This document shows, piece after piece, positions 16,446 to 24,098 of a stretch of DNA of 64,000 nt. The notes beneath the pieces were generated by a model, which was not told the origin of the DNA, ran no database searches, and saw only the letters and a list, made by a program, of their open reading frames with translations. Position 1 is the first letter of the stretch, and each line of letters opens with the position of its first letter. The position numbers were made by a program, and so were the translations under genes. This DNA is from Pseudochelatococcus sp050946405 (GTDB taxonomy: Bacteria > Pseudomonadota > Alphaproteobacteria > Rhizobiales > Beijerinckiaceae), in assembly GCF_050946405.1 (NCBI RefSeq), contig NZ_JBMNUS010000008.1, forward strand, positions 1-64,000, in the 5' to 3' direction.

Positions 16446-17651
16446 TCAGCCCTTCTTGACAAGCTCGCAGCCGCCGGCGTCGAGCGGGCGGAACGCCTCC
16501 GCCGCCGGGATGACCGAGAGCTGGTTGTAATAGTCCCACGGTCCTTTCGAATCCGCGGGCTTCTTCACCTCGAACAGGTACATGTCATGCACATGGCGCC
16601 CGTCGACGCGCACTTCGCCCTTGCCGAACAGCGGATCTTCGGAAGGATTCTCCCGCATCCATTCCAGCACGGCCTTCGTGTCCTTGCTCTTGAGCGCCTC
16701 GACGGCCTTCAGGTAATGCAGCGTGCCGGCGTAGACGCCCGCGTGCACCATCGTCGGCTTGGCGCCGCCGTGGCGGGCCGCGAAACGCTCCGACCACGCG
16801 CGGGTGCCGTCGTTCTGGTCCCAGTAGAACGCTTCCGTCAGCACCAGCCCCTGCGCCGCCTCAAGGCCCAGCGCATGCACGTCGGAGAGGAAGACGAGCA
16901 GGCCGGCGAGCGTCTGGCCGCCGGCGACGATGCCGAACTCGGACGCCTGCTTGATGGTGTTGATGGTGTCGCCGCCCGCGTTGGCGAGGCCGATCACCTT
17001 GGCCTGCGACGCCTGCGCCTGCAACAGGAACGACGAGAAGTCGCTGCCCGGGAACGGATGGCGCACCTGGCCCAGCACCTTGCCGCCGGCGTTCTTCACC
17101 ACTTCCGCCGTGTCGCGCTCCAGCGCGTGGCCGAAGGCGTAGTCGGCGGTGAGGAAGAACCACGTATCGCCGCCCCGCTTCACCAGCGCCGTACCGGTAC
17201 CGTAGCCGAGCGAATAGGTGTCGTAGGTCCAGTGGATGGTGTTCGGCGAGCATTGCTTGCCGGTGAGATCCGTCGCGCCCGCGCCGGAGTTGATCATGAT
17301 CCGGTTCTTCTCGCGCGTGATCTGCGACACGGCGAGCGCCACCGAGGAGGTCGGCACGTCGAGGATCAGGTCGACGCCGTCCCGGTCATACCATTGGCGG
17401 GCGATGTTGGAGCCGATGTCCGGCTTGTTCTGGTGATCGGCGGAGATGATGGAGACGTCGATACCCTTCTCCTTCGCCTGGAAATCCTCCACCGCCATCC
17501 GTGCGGCGACCACGGAGCCCTCGCCGGAGAGATCGGCGTAGACGCCCGAGCGGTCGTTCAGCACGCCGAGCTTGACCGCGATCTGGGCCTGCGCTGCGCC
17601 CGCCGCGCCGAGCGCGAAGACCGTGGCCAGCAACCATGTCCTGATACCCAT
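16446..17651 (-). CDS. livK: ABC transporter substrate-binding protein, Leu/Ile/Val-binding family
   Basis: The ATG at 17651 follows AGGGGG and starts a signal peptide (MGIRTWLLATVFALGAAGA, cleavage after AQA). The mature protein has the type I periplasmic-binding fold of the LivJ/LivK family: VKLGVLNDRSGVYADLSGEG, MAVEDFQ, an Asp-rich VSIISADHQNKPDIG, VDLILDVPTSSVALAVSQI and TYSLGYGTGTALVK. Family members bind amino acids, amides, urea or aromatic acids, so the ligand is open. The C-terminus LDAGGCELVKKG is intact. It sits in the middle of a full liv operon. Confidence 0.9.
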   Translation of the reverse strand: MGIRTWLLATVFALGAAGAAQAQIAVKLGVLNDRSGVYADLSGEGSVVAARMAVEDFQAKEKGIDVSIISADHQNKPDIGSNIARQWYDRDGVDLILDVPTSSVALAVSQITREKNRIMINSGAGATDLTGKQCSPNTIHWTYDTYSLGYGTGTALVKRGGDTWFFLTADYAFGHALERDTAEVVKNAGGKVLGQVRHPFPGSDFSSFLLQAQASQAKVIGLANAGGDTINTIKQASEFGIVAGGQTLAGLLVFLSDVHALGLEAAQGLVLTEAFYWDQNDGTRAWSERFAARHGGAKPTMVHAGVYAGTLHYLKAVEALKSKDTKAVLEWMRENPSEDPLFGKGEVRVDGRHVHDMYLFEVKKPADSKGPWDYYNQLSVIPAAEAFRPLDAGGCELVKKG

Positions 17652-17730
17652 CGTTTCCCCCTGATTCGTCATCGCAATGAATGTTCTGTTGTTTTTGTCC
17701 GGCGCCGGGCGGGCCGGAAGCATCGCGGGC

Positions 17731-18471
17731 TCACACGCCGAGATAGCCGTGCAGCCTGTCGATATTCGCGTCGAGCTCGTCGTTGCGGATCATGTCGACC
17801 ACCCGCCCCTGTTCGACCACGTAATGTCTGTCGGCCACGGTGGCTGCGAAGCGGAAGTTCTGCTCCACGAGCACGATCGTGAAGCCCTCCCGCTTGAGGC
17901 GGGCGATGGTGCGGCCGATCTGCTCCACGATTACCGGCGCAAGCCCCTCCGTCGGCTCGTCGAGCAGCAGCAGGTTGGCGCCGGTGCGCAGGATGCGGGC
18001 GATGGCCAGCATCTGCTGTTCGCCGCCGGAAAGCTTCGTGCCCTGGCTCGACAGCCGTTCCTTCAGGTTCGGAAACAGCGTGAAGATGTGTTCCGTGGTC
18101 ATGCCGCCCGGTTTCACCTGCGGCGGCAACACAAGATTCTCGGCCACGGAGAGGCTGGAGAAGATGCCTCTCTCCTCGGGCACATAGCCGATCCCGAGAC
18201 GCGCGATGTGGCGGGAGGGCATGCGGATCGTCTCGCTGCCGTCGAACACGATGGAGCCGGTGCGCTTGCGCAGGATGCCGATGATGGAACGCAGCGTCGT
18301 CGTCTTGCCCGCGCCGTTGCGGCCGAGCAACGTCACCACCTCGCCGGCGGCGACATCGAAATCGATGCCGTGCAGAACGTGGGATTCGCCGTACCAGGCT
18401 TGCAGATCGCGGACGGCGAGCATCGCCGCCGCCGCAGGCGCGCGCGCGGTACTCACAGCGGCTTCAGGCAT
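17731..18471 (-). CDS. livF: branched-chain amino-acid ABC transporter ATP-binding protein
   Basis: This is the LivF-type ATPase. Walker A is LLGRNGAGKTTTLRSI, the signature is KLSGGEQQMLAIARI, Walker B is LLLLDEPTEGLAP and the switch His is replaced by Gln in VLVEQNFRFA, as is normal in LivF. The ATG at 18471 has GGGGGG five bases upstream and overlaps the end of livG by eight bases. The 80-base gap to livK suggests one transcript for all five genes. Confidence 0.94.
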   Translation of the reverse strand: MPEAAVSTARAPAAAAMLAVRDLQAWYGESHVLHGIDFDVAAGEVVTLLGRNGAGKTTTLRSIIGILRKRTGSIVFDGSETIRMPSRHIARLGIGYVPEERGIFSSLSVAENLVLPPQVKPGGMTTEHIFTLFPNLKERLSSQGTKLSGGEQQMLAIARILRTGANLLLLDEPTEGLAPVIVEQIGRTIARLKREGFTIVLVEQNFRFAATVADRHYVVEQGRVVDMIRNDELDANIDRLHGYLGV

Positions 18472-19219
18472 GCATTCCCCCCATGTAGGCTTCCACGACC
18501 CGCTCATCCTTCGAAACCGTGGCATAACTGCCCTCGGCCAGCACCTTGCCGCGCGCCAGCACCGTGATGCGGTCCGACAGCGAGGCGACGACGGACAGGT
18601 TATGCTCCACCATCAGGATGGTGCGGTTGGTCGAGACGTGGCGGATGAGCGCCGCCATGCGGTCGACATCCTCATGCCCCATGCCTGCGAGCGGCTCGTC
18701 GAGCAGGAGCATGGCGGGATCGAGCGCCAGTGTGGTCGCCACTTCCAGCGCCCGCTTGCGGCCGTAGGACAACTCGCCGGCGCGCACCGTGGCGTAGTCC
18801 GCCAGGCCGACGGCCTCCAGCAGCTCCTTCGCTTCCCGGTCGTAGCGGGAAAGGATGCGCTCGGAGCGCCAGAAGTCGAACGAATCGCCCCTGCGCCGCT
18901 GAAGCGCGATGCGCACGTTTTCCAGTGCGGTGAACTGCGCGAAAACCGCGGAGATCTGAAAGGAACGCACCACTCCCAGGCGCGCGATCTCCGCCGGCCG
19001 GAGCGCGGTGATGTCGCGGCCCTTGTAAAGAATCGCGCCCGTCGTCGGCGTCAGAAACTTCGTCAGCAGGTTGAAGCAGGTCGTCTTGCCTGCGCCGTTG
19101 GGGCCGATCAGCGCATGGATCGTGCCTTGCCGGATGTTCAGATCGACCCCGTCAACCGCCTTGAAGCCCTTGAACTCAATCGTCAGACCGCGTGTTGCAA
19201 GTATGGGCTCGTCGCGCAT
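18464..19219 (-). CDS. livG: branched-chain amino-acid ABC transporter ATP-binding protein
   Basis: This LivG-type ATPase is the first gene of the operon. It has Walker A in LIGPNGAGKTTCFNLLT, the LivG-specific signature ELSYGRKRALEVATTL in place of a plain LSGGQ, Walker B in MLLLDEPLAGMGHEDV and the switch His in LMVEHNLSV. At 251 residues it has the usual C-terminal extension VEAYMGG. The 240 bases upstream to lpxB hold no gene and presumably carry the operon promoter. Confidence 0.94.
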   Translation of the reverse strand: MRDEPILATRGLTIEFKGFKAVDGVDLNIRQGTIHALIGPNGAGKTTCFNLLTKFLTPTTGAILYKGRDITALRPAEIARLGVVRSFQISAVFAQFTALENVRIALQRRRGDSFDFWRSERILSRYDREAKELLEAVGLADYATVRAGELSYGRKRALEVATTLALDPAMLLLDEPLAGMGHEDVDRMAALIRHVSTNRTILMVEHNLSVVASLSDRITVLARGKVLAEGSYATVSKDERVVEAYMGGMHA

Positions 19220-19459
19220 CCGGCGTTCTCCCTGAATTGCGTTCTTTGATTATGTCTCTAAACCGAATCCCCCGCCCTCCGGGGCTGACATCGCGCTTGG
19301 CTCTCCCCGGCAAATGATTGCGCGTGAAATCAAGATATTCGCCAATCACCTGCTAGATATGCACTGAGAGCATTGCGCGGAAAACACCCGCTGTCAATCT
19401 CCCGTTCGGTGCGGGAGCGGACGCCGCTGAAAAATGTCGTCGAAAGAATGGTGGTGCGT

Positions 19460-20650
19460 TCAGCGTCCGGCCTGCGCGAGCACGATGCGCGCCGCCTTGA
19501 CGCTCGGCGTGTCGGCGTCGATCGCCATTGCCGCGTCGAGGCGCGAGAAAGCCTCGATCTGCCGCTGGCGCAGGGGTGTTTCGTCGAGCAGCGGCAACAG
19601 GGTCCTTGTGAGTATGTCCGGCGTGCAGTCCCATTGCAGCGGCTCGGGAACGACATTCTCGCCGAGAATCAGATTCGCGTAGGTGACGGTGGTGACGGTC
19701 AGGAAGTGGCGCACCTGCGCCTCGACGGGCGACACCTTGTAGGTGACGACCATCGGCACGCCGGCGAGCGCCAGTTCCAGCGTCACCGTGCCGGAAGCGG
19801 CGATCGCCGCATGCGCCTGCCGGAACGCCGCATATTTCGCGTCCTCGCCCGAGACGATCGTCGGTTTCACCGGCCATTGCGCCACCGCCGCCCGGATCAG
19901 CGGGGCGACATGATCCACAGCCGGCAGCACGAAACGCACGGGCCGCGATGCCTGCGCCGCCACGCGCGCGACGGTCTCGCCCAGCACCGGCAGCAGCCGT
20001 GTGACTTCCGACCGCCTGCTCCCCGGCAGCACCAGCACGTTGAGGGTTTCCGCCTCCGCCAGCGGCGGCCGCTCGCCCGTCGACGGCCGCAGCGTGCCGA
20101 GCCGCTCGATCAGCGGATGGCCGACATAGGTGCAGGGCGGGCCGCCGAGCCGCGCGTGCGCCTGCGGCTCGAAAGGCAGCAGCGCCAGCAGATGATCGAC
20201 ATAGGCGCGCATCTTGCGCGCGCGCCCCGGCCGCCAGGCCCAGACGCTGGGGCTGACGTAATCGACGATCTTCAGATCCGGCAGACGCCGGCGCACGCGC
20301 TTCGCAACCGCATGCGTGAAATCGGGACTGTCGATGATCACCAGCACATCCGGGCGCGCCGCCGCCACCGCGTCGACCGTGGCATGCACACGCGCGACGA
20401 TGGTCCTTATCCGTGCGATCACCGCCACGAAGCCCATCACGGCGATGTCGGACAGCGGAAACAGGCTGTCGAGCCCCTGCGCCGCCATCGCCTGCCCGCC
20501 GACGCCCGAGAAGCGCACCTCGCCCGCCTGCGCCCGCAAAGCGCGCATCAATCCCGCGCCGAGATTGTCGCCGGATACCTCGCCGGCGACGAGGAACACA
20601 TGCAGCGGCCCGGTGTCCGCCTTGGCCTCTTCCCGCCGGTCATCCGCCAT
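19460..20650 (-). CDS. lpxB: lipid A disaccharide synthase
   Basis: This GT19 glycosyltransferase joins UDP-diacylglucosamine and lipid X at the inner face of the inner membrane. Recognisable blocks are VFLVAGEVSGDNLGAGLM, VIIDSPDFTHAVAKRVR, IVDYVSPSVWAWRPGRA, CTYVGHPLIERL, VLVLPGSRRSEV, and AASGTVTLELALAGVPMVVTYK. The start MADDRREEAK at 20650 overlaps the lpxI end by 11 bases, which indicates coupling. Length (396 residues) is normal. It is the last gene of the lpx cluster. Confidence 0.96.
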   Translation of the reverse strand: MADDRREEAKADTGPLHVFLVAGEVSGDNLGAGLMRALRAQAGEVRFSGVGGQAMAAQGLDSLFPLSDIAVMGFVAVIARIRTIVARVHATVDAVAAARPDVLVIIDSPDFTHAVAKRVRRRLPDLKIVDYVSPSVWAWRPGRARKMRAYVDHLLALLPFEPQAHARLGGPPCTYVGHPLIERLGTLRPSTGERPPLAEAETLNVLVLPGSRRSEVTRLLPVLGETVARVAAQASRPVRFVLPAVDHVAPLIRAAVAQWPVKPTIVSGEDAKYAAFRQAHAAIAASGTVTLELALAGVPMVVTYKVSPVEAQVRHFLTVTTVTYANLILGENVVPEPLQWDCTPDILTRTLLPLLDETPLRQRQIEAFSRLDAAMAIDADTPSVKAARIVLAQAGR

Positions 20651-21506
20651 GAACCGCCTCCGCCTCGTTTGCCGGCACGCCGAGAACGAACAATCCGCGC
20701 CGCCGGGCCTCGCGCAACATGTCGTCCTCATCGATGACAAGCGTGCGTCCGGCGCCGTAGGCGACGCCGTCGAGACCCGCCTTGTCGGCGAGGATGACGG
20801 TGCGCGGCCCGATCGCAGGCAGGTCGACGCGAAAATCCTGCCCCTCCTTGGTGGTCTTCACCAGCACGCCGCGATTCTCCGCCCGCCATCGGCGCGTGAA
20901 ACGCATGAAGCGCACCCGCCGCAGCATCGCGTCGGTGCCCTCCGGCCCTTCCAGTGCGATCACCCGTTGTCCGCCGATCACGGTCGCCTGCCCCGCATCG
21001 AAGCGCGACACCGTGCGCAGCAGGTCCATGCCGATGCCGATGGCGCGCAGGCTCGCCGCATCGGGCTCCCGCCCCGCGCGCACGCCGACGCTGCCCAGAA
21101 GTTCCGGCGCCAGCGTATCGACGCCGGCGACGCGATGGCCGTTGTCCTCCAAGAGCCGCACAACGCCGCCGAGCAGGCCGTCGTCGCCCAGCGCCATCAG
21201 GGCCGCCAGTTCGCGCCGGTTGCGATAGGCGGCAAGCGCGCTGAACACGGCCGAGGGCCGCGGGCGGTTCACCGGCCCCGCCATCACCACGCAGGCAGGT
21301 TGCCAGGCCGCGAGCGTCGCCAGCGTTCTTTTCACGTCGAGCAGGTCATTGGCCGCATCGGCGCGGCGCACCAGCCCGCCATCGGCGAAGCCGCGGAACG
21401 CCAGCACGCGAAAATTCTCCCTGCGCCGGCGCAGAGCCTCGATCAGCGCGCCGGGCAGCGCGCCGCCGCCCGCCAGAACGGCAATGGGCCGCGCGCCGTC
21501 GCTCAT
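20640..21506 (-). CDS. lpxI: UDP-2,3-diacylglucosamine diphosphatase LpxI
   Basis: LpxI replaces LpxH in most alphaproteobacteria and cleaves UDP-diacylglucosamine to lipid X. The protein has the N-terminal IAVLAGGGALPGALIEALR, VVMAGPVNRPRPS, GDDGLLGGVVRLLEDNG, and the C-terminal catalytic half with KTTKEGQDFRVDLPAIG and ADKAGLDGVAYGAGRTLV. Its ATG overlaps the lpxA stop by four bases (ATGA). Confidence 0.95.
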   Translation of the reverse strand: MSDGARPIAVLAGGGALPGALIEALRRRRENFRVLAFRGFADGGLVRRADAANDLLDVKRTLATLAAWQPACVVMAGPVNRPRPSAVFSALAAYRNRRELAALMALGDDGLLGGVVRLLEDNGHRVAGVDTLAPELLGSVGVRAGREPDAASLRAIGIGMDLLRTVSRFDAGQATVIGGQRVIALEGPEGTDAMLRRVRFMRFTRRWRAENRGVLVKTTKEGQDFRVDLPAIGPRTVILADKAGLDGVAYGAGRTLVIDEDDMLREARRRGLFVLGVPANEAEAVHGG

Positions 21507-22318
21507 CCGCCCCGCCCGTCGCGCGGCATGCAGATCGACCGCTTGCCCGAGGCGCGGATGAACGACAGCACCTCCTCCACCAGCGGCACATCTGGAAACG
21601 CGGCCGCGACATCCTCGACGCGCTCCATCAGCGTTCCCTCATCGGCGAACAGCGCCCGGTAGGCGCGCCGCAGCGTGTGGATTTCCTCGCGGGAAAAGCC
21701 GCGCCGTTGCAGGCCGACGATGTTGAGCCCGCCGAGATAGGCCCGGTTGCCGAGCGCCATGCCGTAGGGGATGAGATCGTTCTCCAGCCCCGAGAGCCCG
21801 CCGATGAACGCATGCGCGCCGACGCGCGCGAACTGGATCACCGCAGCGCCGCCGCCGATGATCACATGATCGCCCACACTCACATGGCCGGCGAGCATGA
21901 CGTTGTTCGACAGGATGACGTTGTCGCCGACCTGGCAGTCGTGGCCGACATGCGAATTGGCGAGCAGGGCGCAGCGATCCCCGATCACGGTCTTCATGCC
22001 GCCGCCTTCGGTGCCGGGATTGATGGTCACGCCCTCGCGGATCAGGCAGTCGGCGCCGATCGCCAGCGTGGAAGGCTCGCCGCGATACTTCAGATCCTGC
22101 GGCTGGTGGCCGACGGAGGCGAAAGGGAATATCCGCGTGCGCGGGCCGATCCGGGTTTGCCCGGCGACGACGACATGGCTCACCAGCTCGCAATCGTCGC
22201 CGATTTCCGCCGCGCCGTCCACGATGCTGAAGGGACCGATGCGCACCCGCGCGCCGATGCGCGCTCCCTCTTCCACGACCGCGGTCGGATGGATGACGGC
22301 AGTATCCGCCTTGGTCAT
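21503..22318 (-). CDS. lpxA: UDP-N-acetylglucosamine acyltransferase
   Basis: This is the first enzyme of lipid A synthesis, transferring a hydroxyacyl chain from ACP to UDP-GlcNAc. It is a left-handed parallel beta-helix with hexapeptide repeats from IHPTAVVEEGARIGARVRIG through VTINPGTEGGGMKTVIGD, the catalytic His in ANSHVGHDCQVGDNVILSN, and the helical C-terminus GLNIVGLQRRGFSREEI. 271 residues fits. It starts 14 bases after fabZ. Confidence 0.96.
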   Translation of the reverse strand: MTKADTAVIHPTAVVEEGARIGARVRIGPFSIVDGAAEIGDDCELVSHVVVAGQTRIGPRTRIFPFASVGHQPQDLKYRGEPSTLAIGADCLIREGVTINPGTEGGGMKTVIGDRCALLANSHVGHDCQVGDNVILSNNVMLAGHVSVGDHVIIGGGAAVIQFARVGAHAFIGGLSGLENDLIPYGMALGNRAYLGGLNIVGLQRRGFSREEIHTLRRAYRALFADEGTLMERVEDVAAAFPDVPLVEEVLSFIRASGKRSICMPRDGRGG

Positions 22319-22332
22319 GATGGCCGCCCCGC

Positions 22333-22797
22333 TCACTCGATCACGAGCATGGCGGCAAGCTCCGCCTCGCACACCAGCGTGCCGTTTACCCGCGCTTCTC
22401 CGCGATACCACCACATGTTGCGGCGGTTGGCGAGCTTCTTCATATGATAGTGAACGACGTCGCCGGGCTCGACAGGCTTGCGGAACTTCACCTTGTCGAT
22501 GGTCATGAAATAGACTTCCTTCGGGCGGGCCTTTTCGGCAAGCTTCGAGGCGACGCAGATCGCGCCCGCCGTCTGCGCCATGCCCTCGATCATGTAGACG
22601 CCGGGGAACAGCGGCCGCGAGGGAAAATGCCCCTGGAAATGCGGTTCGTTGTAGGTGACGTTCTTGACGCCGATGCAGCTTTCGTCGCCGTTCATGTCGA
22701 TGATCCGGTCGATCAGCAGGAACGGATAGCGATGCGGCAGGTAGCTCAATATCTGAAGGATATCGGCGGTATTCAGGTTCGACGGCACGTCGGTCAT
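22333..22797 (-). CDS. fabZ: 3-hydroxyacyl-[ACP] dehydratase
   Basis: FabZ dehydrates beta-hydroxyacyl-ACP and competes with LpxA and LpxD for the same pool. The hot-dog fold signatures YLPHRYPFLLIDRI, EPHFQGHFPSRPLFPGVYMI with the catalytic His, and GMAQTAGAI with the Glu region are present. 154 residues is full length. It lies between lpxD and lpxA as in most Proteobacteria. Confidence 0.96.
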   Translation of the reverse strand: MTDVPSNLNTADILQILSYLPHRYPFLLIDRIIDMNGDESCIGVKNVTYNEPHFQGHFPSRPLFPGVYMIEGMAQTAGAICVASKLAEKARPKEVYFMTIDKVKFRKPVEPGDVVHYHMKKLANRRNMWWYRGEARVNGTLVCEAELAAMLVIE

Positions 22798-22934
22798 GTA
22801 GGCTACGCTCCATGGATCCGGTTCGCCCGAATCGGGCCGGATCGTGGTTTCGATATTGGCGCTTCCGGCCCCTCCCGGCGGTCGGACGACCTTATCCGAC
22901 CGGGACCGCCTCGCCGGGAAACGGCTGAAAGGCG

Positions 22935-24017
22935 TCAGGACGGCTTGCCGTCGTCATCCGCCGTCTTCTGCGGGCGATTCGCGTGGCGGCCGGCGACCGC
23001 GAGCTTGAGCCAGGCGACTTCGCGCATCCAGTCCTTGACCGGCTTTGCGGGCGTGCCGCCCCATACGGCGCCGGGCGGGATGTTGGTGGTGATGCCGCTG
23101 CCCGCCGCCACCTGCGCGCCGCTGCCGATGTGGGCATGGCCGACAATGCCGGATTGCCCGCCCATGACGACGAAGTCGCCGAGCGTCGTGCTGCCTGAAA
23201 TGCCGACATGCGACACGATCACGCAATGGCGGCCGATGACGACGTTATGGCCGATCTGCACGAGGTTATCGATCTTCGTTCCCTCGCCGATGATGGTGTC
23301 GCGGCTGGCGCCCCGGTCGATCGTGGTGTTGGCACCGATCTCCACGTCGTCCTGGATGATGACGCGCCCGACCTGCGGCACCTTCAGGTGGCCCCGCCCG
23401 CTCATGGCGAAGCCGAAGCCGTCCTGTCCGATGCTCGCGCCCGGATGGACGATCACGCGGTTCCCGAGCAGCGCATGCGTCACCACCGCGCCCGCGCCGA
23501 TGGCGCAGTCCCGCCCGATGCGCACGCCCGCCCCGATCACGGCGTTGGCGCCGATCAGCGTGCCGCTGCCGATCTCCGCGCCCGGCCCCACCACCGCGCC
23601 GGGATCGACGGCCACGCCGCTTTCCAGCCGCGCCTCCGTGTGCACCACCGCGCCCGGCGAAACGCCGGAGGCCGAGAACAGCGGTTGCGGGCGCACCGCC
23701 GTCGGATAAAGGCGCGCCAGAACCTGCGCGAACACCCGGTAGGGCTCGCGCGTGACAAGGGCCGCGGTTCCCGCCGGCACCCGCTCGGCGAAGCGCGGCG
23801 AGACGAGGCATGCGCCGGCGGCCGTCGCCGCGAGTGCGTCGCCATAGCGGGGGTTGTCCATATAGGCGAGATCACCCGGCCCCGCCGTATCCAGCGGAGC
23901 GACGGACGCGAAAACACGCGCGCCGTCACTGCCGTCCGGCACCGGTATCCCCGCCAATGCGGCTATTTCACCGAGAGATACGGGAACGCCGCCGGAAAAG
24001 AAAACTGGATCGCTCAT
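22935..24017 (-). CDS. lpxD: UDP-3-O-acylglucosamine N-acyltransferase
   Basis: LpxD adds the second hydroxyacyl chain in lipid A synthesis. The N-terminal uridine-binding domain (about residues 1-110, with GDLAYMDNPRYGDAL) is followed by the hexapeptide beta-helix (GVAVDPGAVVGPGAEIGSGT onward), QDGFGFAMSGRGHLKVPQ, and the catalytic His in VQIGHNVVIGRHCVIVSHVG. Start at 24017, MSDPVFFSGG. A terminator precedes it, so lpxD-fabZ-lpxA-lpxI-lpxB may be read from a separate promoter. Confidence 0.95.
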   Translation of the reverse strand: MSDPVFFSGGVPVSLGEIAALAGIPVPDGSDGARVFASVAPLDTAGPGDLAYMDNPRYGDALAATAAGACLVSPRFAERVPAGTAALVTREPYRVFAQVLARLYPTAVRPQPLFSASGVSPGAVVHTEARLESGVAVDPGAVVGPGAEIGSGTLIGANAVIGAGVRIGRDCAIGAGAVVTHALLGNRVIVHPGASIGQDGFGFAMSGRGHLKVPQVGRVIIQDDVEIGANTTIDRGASRDTIIGEGTKIDNLVQIGHNVVIGRHCVIVSHVGISGSTTLGDFVVMGGQSGIVGHAHIGSGAQVAAGSGITTNIPPGAVWGGTPAKPVKDWMREVAWLKLAVAGRHANRPQKTADDDGKPS

Positions 24018-24032
24018 GGCTGCCCGTGTCGC

Positions 24033-24063
24033 AAAAAAAACGGGACGGCGCAAGGCCGTCCCG
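24033..24063 (-). terminator. rho-independent terminator of bamA
   Basis: On the minus strand CGGGACGGC pairs with GCCGTCCCG around a 5-nt loop and is followed by eight T. Confidence 0.95.
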
Positions 24064-24098
24064 CCACTCTTTTCGATAGCCGCGGAAACCGCGCAAGA